Position numbers and translations under genes: made by a program | Notes under the pieces: generated by a model | Database searches by the model: none | The model's input: only the letters and a program-made list of their open reading frames with translations | What the model was told of the DNA's origin: nothing | Part shown: positions 22,170 to 25,883 of the stretch, piece by piece | Layout: each line of letters begins with the position of its first letter | Numbering within the stretch: position 1 is the stretch's first letter | Assembly (NCBI GenBank): GCA_002803225.1 | Contig: NXFV01000743.1 | Location: forward strand, 1-25,883 | DNA length: 25,883 nt | Direction of reading: 5' to 3' | DNA from: Gamarada debralockiae | Lineage: Eukaryota; Ascomycota; Leotiomycetes; Helotiales; Hyphodiscaceae

Positions 22170-23950
22170 ATGTCAGAAGGCATTGAATCAGACCCTACGG
22201 ATCGCGGAACCCAACGCCCAAATGTCAAGCCCCTACAACAAAAGGGGACTAAATTTATCCCATTTGAATGCCCGGATTTCGAATTCGAGATTACCCTACC
22301 CGACTATACTTCTCCAGATGACCCTATCACTCTTTTTGCATTATATTATACCCCAGAAATCGTCCAATCGATAGCTCAGCATACGAATAACGTACGACGA
22401 GAAGCCCAGGATCCTTCCAGGCCTAATGCACGGGCAAATCAATGGTACCCAACATGTGAAAAAGAGATATATATCTTCTTAGCTATCCGGGTTTATATGA
22501 CTCTATTTACTATGGATAATATAGCCGACTATTGGAGTAGTAATAAGCTATTCCCATATCACTTAGTCACACGGTATATGTCAAGAAATCGGTTCTAAGA
22601 ACTCCATATGCGGTATCGAGTTGCACCAGCTGGGCATGAGGAGCTATGGGATCGGGTAAGTATTATGTCCTTAATACTACTTAATTTATATATAATCTTA
22701 GACTAATTAATAATCCAAGGTCTCTCCTTTAAGTGTCTACTTCCAAGAGGTCAATAGTCGAATATGGAAACCAGGCCGTGATGTCGTAGTTGATGAGTCT
22801 ATATGCCGTTTTACTGGGCGCGCGTTTGAGGTCACTATAGTACCAAATAAGCCTACGCCAACTGGAATTAAGATTTGGAATATAGGCCAAAGAGGCTTTA
22901 TTTTACATTGGACTTGGCATAAGCCTGGTAGCAAATTTGGTCCTGTAGGAGTAAAGACCCCACCTGAGCTTGGAGGCAACAAAACACAGGCTGTAGTACT
23001 ACACCTTCTTGAGCAACTACCTCTTGCACGGTACTATGTTTATCTCGATAATCTATTTACTTCCTATAAACTTATGGAGGTTTTACGGTCACATGGATTT
23101 GGCGCAACTAGAACATGTCGGACAAACTCAGGAGTTATCTCAGAACTAGTCGATCTAAAGAAGAATGATAAGGGCAAGAATGAGATGCTATGGGGTACGC
23201 TTATTTCAATGCCCACAGCATCGAATTTGGTTAATCAATGTGGTTGGAAAGACAATGCCTTTGCCTTGACTATGTCCACAGTCTACGACGGAAAATCAAA
23301 GGTGACGAGAGTACGAAAACGACCTAAAAAGACTTCATCTAAGGCCAAAACAGCACGTGTTCCTTTCGGTGATCAAGCTACAAAGGAGCTAGAGATACCA
23401 GAGCTCTATGATTGCTACAATCACAATATACTAGCTATCGACGTCGCGGATCAACTTGCTGGGTCAAATAGCGGTAGACGACGAATCAGGAGAGGTGCTT
23501 GGCAGGCCTTGGACTAGTGGTTACTAGTTACAGTCCTTATTAATTACTACTTAGTTGCTTTCTACTCTGATGTTAAGGGAGAGAGACAAATCAAGTTTCG
23601 GTCACAACGTGACTTCCGTATCCAAATTATCCGACGCTCTCTTGGCGATGGGAGAGGATGCCCCGGTTCCTAAAAAACGACATTTCGCCCATAGTAATTG
23701 TGATGATACTAGGGTCCCGGAACATCGCTATCATCACATTAAGAGAAGTACTCGAAAGGACTGTGCAGCTTGTAAGGGAGGGAGATACTGGGACCGGCCG
23801 CTGCAAAGAGCCCCACTAGCTCAAATTGCGGCCAATAAGGGACGAGATAGTACAAGGAGGTCTACAATATTTGGGTATAAAGAGTGTGACGTTGCTTTAT
23901 GTCGAAATGGCGTGTGTTTTGATAGATATCATAGTAAAACCGCAAATTGA
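22170..23950 (+). pseudogene. piggyBac-like transposase (DDE_Tnp_1_7), lightly damaged
   Basis: The DDE transposase excises and inserts the element at TTAA. Exon 1 is 22170-22655, then a 64 bp intron (GTAAGT donor, CTAAT branch, AAG acceptor), then exon 2 from 22720. All three catalytic Asp are present: VVVDESICRFTGRA (Asp187), YYVYLDNLFTSYKLM (Asp272) and YNHNILAIDVADQL (Asp403). PNKPTPTGIKIWN and WKDNAFALTMSTVYDG also fit the family. The C-terminus is Cys-rich (DCAAC..EC..CRNGVC), the usual zinc-binding tail. Damage is limited: TAA at 22596-22598, TAG at 23515-23517, and one frameshift near the A-run at 23672-23677, after which the frame continues to TGA at 23950. Both stops could be CAA/CAG to TAA/TAG. 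Confidence 0.88.
22656..22719 (+). other. Intron in the piggyBac-like transposase
   Basis: GTAAGT..GACTAAT..CCAAG. It carries stops in frame, and its removal joins ELWDR to VSPLSVYFQEV in phase, just upstream of the first catalytic Asp. Confidence 0.8.
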
Positions 23951-24244
23951 ACCCTTCATCTAAAAATGAGAGCTCCTGATTGGCTGAAATCGCTCGCTTA
24001 AACTGAAAATCAGGCATCCAGGCCAAACGTGCGATCTGTGGCAGCTTAGGGGATAAAGCGTCCACACTTCGTTGCCAGCAAGAATTCGAGTCTGTGTACG
24101 CTCTAGGAGATTAGTAAGGTCGCGGAGAACGGACTAAGGGATCGGCGTGTTAATTGCTTGAGATATGCAATTTGCAACGATAACTACAGTACGCTGAGGG
24201 GTATTCATATGCCCTTCTTTTGCAAGTAGCTCAGGTGAAGGCAT

Positions 24245-24725
24245 GTAATACCCCGCGCGTGATTTGCGGGGCTTAATTCGAGCTATGGTTGACTGTAGAG
24301 AGGTAGGAAATAGGTTGTTTACAAGTAAATAGAGCGATTTTGGGGATGCGCATGTAACGAGAGCCTAGCTCCTGAAGGTATATGGGCGATTTCACATGGG
24401 CGATTTCATATGAGATCAGGTGATATTCGTTGGAACTGACAATTACTTGAGCTAGGCTCAACATTGTGCAGAGTCAGTTATGAAGTCAGCGGCTAGTGCA
24501 GCTAGCATGTGAAGACAGGAACTAGGAGTGAAGGATAAGTAAGGCCTATTGACCCTACTTAGGAGAGGCAAGCTTGAGTTTTCATTATTCACAAGCGTAC
24601 AAGTACTACGGAACCTCTTTTCAACCACTACGAATACAACCACCATTGTCTCTCTTTTCCTACTGCTACTTCTCTGATATACTGTAATCCCTCCTGCTGC
24701 CCTCTAGCTACCTGTAGCTGTTACA
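24245..24725. other. 5' region of the Tc1-type element; no separate gene seen
   Basis: The leader between transposase start and terminal repeat is long (~480 bp). It holds a CCCCGC..GCGGGG hairpin (24251-24271), a 14 bp tandem repeat ATGGGCGATTTCAY (24382-24409), and an 11 bp inverted pair GAGCCTAGCTC / GAGCTAGGCTC (24361-24371, 24449-24459). The last could mark a small further insertion, but I saw no target duplication. Minus-strand frames of about 60 codons here look non-coding. Confidence 0.4.
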
Positions 24726-24763
24726 GCACACGTGCCAATACCCCCACTTTTCACTCCGACGTA
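24726..24763 (-). repeat. Right terminal inverted repeat of the Tc1-type element
   Basis: Partner of the left repeat; TA at 24762-24763 is the second copy of the target dinucleotide. Confidence 0.9.
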
Positions 24764-24804
24764 GACCCTGTTCATCCTCACGCTCTCTGATCGCTCTCAG
24801 TATC

Positions 24805-24811
24805 TATAAAT
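24805..24811 (+). promoter_or_regulatory. Possible TATA box
   Basis: TATAAAT lies 44 bp beyond the Tc1 right end and about 310 bp upstream of the ATG at 25123, with a plausible leader acceptor (CTCCTTTTGCAG, ending 25114) between them. Confidence 0.3.
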
Positions 24812-25122
24812 CGCCTCTTTCCTCACTTGCCAACAGATTTATCCAACACAGCGGATCCCCCCAGTTAAGGCTAGAACAGAGAGGTTCGAAGGACTCAGAG
24901 TTGTTCATCAGCGGCCAGTCGACCTGGTGCACAACGAAAGGTGACTGTTATCTTGAGGATAAGATTATTCCCTATCAGCTATCCCTGGGGATCCAACGTT
25001 CAACGCCATGTTACTTCCCCCGCCTTAGATAAATGCGCAAATATTCGCCGTCTGAGTCATAATTGAGGTCATCTCGCGCTCTCCTTGCAATTCATTCATA
25101 CACTCCTTTTGCAGATTAAAAG

Positions 25123-25316
25123 ATGGGGGAACAAGATGCATTGAAAGCACTCAGCATATCGGGTGAGTGGATCTGGGGGAATGATCTTGAGACAATTGTG
25201 TTTGCTCAGGCCTTTGGGCATCAGAAGACATTGATCTTTCGATTTGGGCTAGACAATACCCAGCGATCTGTTGCATCGATTTCACCAATGTACTGATTGG
25301 CCAACTGACTGTCTAA
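25123..25316 (+). CDS. Possible small two-exon gene, unknown product
   Basis: Exon 1 (25123-25162) reads MGEQDALKALSIS. A 47 bp intron with GTGAGT donor and CTCAG acceptor leads to exon 2 (25210-25316), which reads GLWASEDIDLSIWARQYPAI then CCIDFTNVLIGQLTV and TAA. The total is 48 residues, with no recognisable domain. The good donor and preserved phase support it; the short length and weak branch site count against it. It may be the surviving start of a longer gene. Confidence 0.35.
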
Positions 25317-25815
25317 TTGACCAATCGTCACTGATTTCTGAGTAAGACGTCTAATTGGTGAATATGTAAGATTTTCGTCGACTTGGTCAAGATGTGGATT
25401 TTTTTTTGCCCGTTCGAGGCCCGAGCAAGTACCGGCGGCAAAACGGGTTTGACGGACAGCGCTCGCTTACACCAAAAAACCCACTAAAATGCAGCCCCGT
25501 CGCCTAAAACTACCAAATCGGTACTTGCAAGGACCTCGCGCAAGCAAATCTCATTTTACTTAGAAATTTTTTATCGGGTGATATTTTCATCAACTCCCCT
25601 CCTAACCTCCAATATTCATAACCCGATCTCTTCGTCATTGAAGCTGCAACTCAAGTATCAGCTTCGATACCAGCCAATCAACGCGCTCAAAAGAGAGTTC
25701 GATTCTCTAAAGGTTTCATCTCTTCCTTATCTCCCCCGCGCGGTACTCCACGACGTGCTCCAGCTTACTGCTACTCCTATATCAATCACACGATTGACAA
25801 CTCCAATACTGACTC
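25317..25815. other. No definite gene; CT-rich leader-like DNA
   Basis: Apart from the inverted repeat, the stretch from about 25590 is pyrimidine-rich with TGACTCA at 25809-25815 (a Gcn4/CPC1-type heptamer), like a promoter and 5' UTR. An 81-codon frame (25578-25823) is Ser/Leu-rich and not convincing. Confidence 0.35.
25415..25538. repeat. 20 bp imperfect inverted repeat
   Basis: CGAGGCCCGAGCAAGTACCG (25415-25434) is mirrored at 25519-25538 with 17 of 20 matches; the inner ten (GCAAGTACCG) are perfect. It encloses 84 bp. It could be a tiny MITE or a paired regulatory site. Confidence 0.5.
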
Positions 25816-25883
25816 ATGCGTGACGAGCGGTCTCAAATCCTGAGCCTACGACTACAACTGCACTTGGACGGGGACAACGCCAA
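25816..25883 (+). CDS. Possible gene start running off the window
   Basis: ATG at 25816 opens a frame (MRDERSQILSLRLQLHLDGD..) that is still open at the last base. It follows pyrimidine-rich, promoter-like DNA. The fragment is too short to identify. Confidence 0.22.
   Translation, partial: MRDERSQILSLRLQLHLDGDNA

Larger units (their letters stand above)
22024..24056 (+). mobile_element. piggyBac-like transposon inserted in the Tc1 transposase
   Basis: TTATCCCCTAAGCTGCCA (22024-22041) is repeated perfectly, inverted, at 24039-24056. After three extra bases on one side the match resumes with ATCGCACGT. The element is about 2.03 kb. Taking CCCCTAAG as the true end leaves TTAT and ATAA as flanks, each one change from the TTAA that piggyBac elements duplicate. 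A 4 bp duplication is also what puts the interrupted Tc1 reading frame back in phase, so it is the preferred boundary. Confidence 0.85.
20925..24244 (-). pseudogene. Tc1/mariner transposase, split by two insertions and decayed
   Basis: The coding sequence survives in three minus-strand blocks: 24244-24053 (MPSPELLAKEGHMNTPQRTV, N-terminal DNA-binding part), 22023-21733 (ETAVISNYLNDPDMTLDNKG, KPWLTIVE, TIEPQSI, RACKRDEDI) and 21536-20925. The last block holds the catalytic core: AFCDEFHLGISP with the first Asp at 21506-21504, LKLLNVFVVVRYNYKKI, TTTKVYTKVILPQIVHDLRD, GLTLCQD with the second Asp at 21194-21192, and SVSPDFFIFESLAWTLKKRF with the Glu at 21104-21102. Asp-to-Glu spacing is about five residues short of the usual D34E, so a small deletion is likely. 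The C-terminus is EKAALARFTQVFEEEMDQ. Together about 360 codons, the family norm. Several TAA/TAG stops (RIP-compatible) and at least one frameshift make it inactive. Confidence 0.85.
20855..24763 (-). mobile_element. Tc1/mariner-type transposon with two elements nested in it
   Basis: Terminal inverted repeats begin TACGTCGGAGTGAAAAGTGG at 20855 and, in reverse complement, at 24763. They continue imperfectly through TATTGGCAYGTG, about 38 bp in all. The outermost TA on each side is the expected Tc1/mariner target duplication. The element holds a minus-strand transposase relic. Subtracting the piggyBac-like insert (~2.03 kb) and the solo LTR with its duplication (191 bp) leaves about 1.68 kb, a normal size for the superfamily. 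Confidence 0.88.

Noticed and set aside
22024..24056. TA dinucleotide as the target duplication of the piggyBac-like element
   Set aside because: TA is present on both sides, but it leaves the interrupted Tc1 frame out of phase, whereas a 4 bp duplication restores it and fits the transposase family.
24361..24459. MITE bounded by GAGCCTAGCTC / GAGCTAGGCTC
   Set aside because: Only 11 bp of partly self-complementary sequence and no target duplication; listed only as a local feature.

Overview
The window looks like nuclear DNA of a filamentous ascomycete (Pezizomycotina; Leotiomycetes is possible, but that is only an impression). The signs are short introns of 45-90 bases with GTRAGT-type donors, a five-exon TEF1, fungal HIS1 and RPS28, NLR and DUF6536 gene relics, and a 5.2 kb block carrying the signature of repeat-induced point mutation (RIP).

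Layout. 1-5240 is AT-rich, almost free of CA and TG, has no usable reading frame, and contains three degenerate ~183 bp tandem units. After a sharp base-composition edge come housekeeping genes: HIS1 (ATP phosphoribosyltransferase, minus) head-to-head with RPS28 (ribosomal protein eS28, plus) across a 561 bp shared promoter with a telobox-like motif. 8.5-9.5 kb holds two acidic YPG/CPG-motif coding fragments. 10.5-11.2 kb is a frameshifted DUF6536 membrane-protein relic. 11.3-14.2 kb is a minus-strand block of old mobile DNA: an unrecognised multi-exon gene relic and a decayed integrase-core (rve) protein. This block is studded with the palindrome TCGTACGA. It stops just upstream of TEF1 (EF-1alpha, 14563-16359), which is intact. 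Next come the tail of an NLR (NACHT-WD40-type) gene (17.1-17.9 kb) and an intact single-pass, Ser/Thr-rich, Cys-rich cell-surface protein gene (18012-19196, minus).

20.86-24.76 kb is a three-layer transposon nest. The outermost is a Tc1/mariner-type element with ~38 bp terminal repeats and TA duplications. Its minus-strand transposase is split by a 186 bp solo LTR (5 bp target duplication) and by a ~2.03 kb piggyBac-like element. The piggyBac element keeps its 18 bp perfect terminal repeats, an intron-bearing transposase with all three catalytic Asp, and only light damage (two RIP-compatible stops and one frameshift). The outer element sits at the end of an open frame that may be a host exon. 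The last 1.1 kb contains a possible small two-exon gene, an inverted repeat, and perhaps the start of a gene that leaves the window.

Intact genes (HIS1, RPS28, TEF1, the surface protein) have unrelated roles; nothing suggests an operon or cluster. No tRNA, rRNA, CRISPR or bacterial features were seen. The most unusual signals are the nested transposon with its resolvable order of events, and the TCGTACGA-rich relic block.
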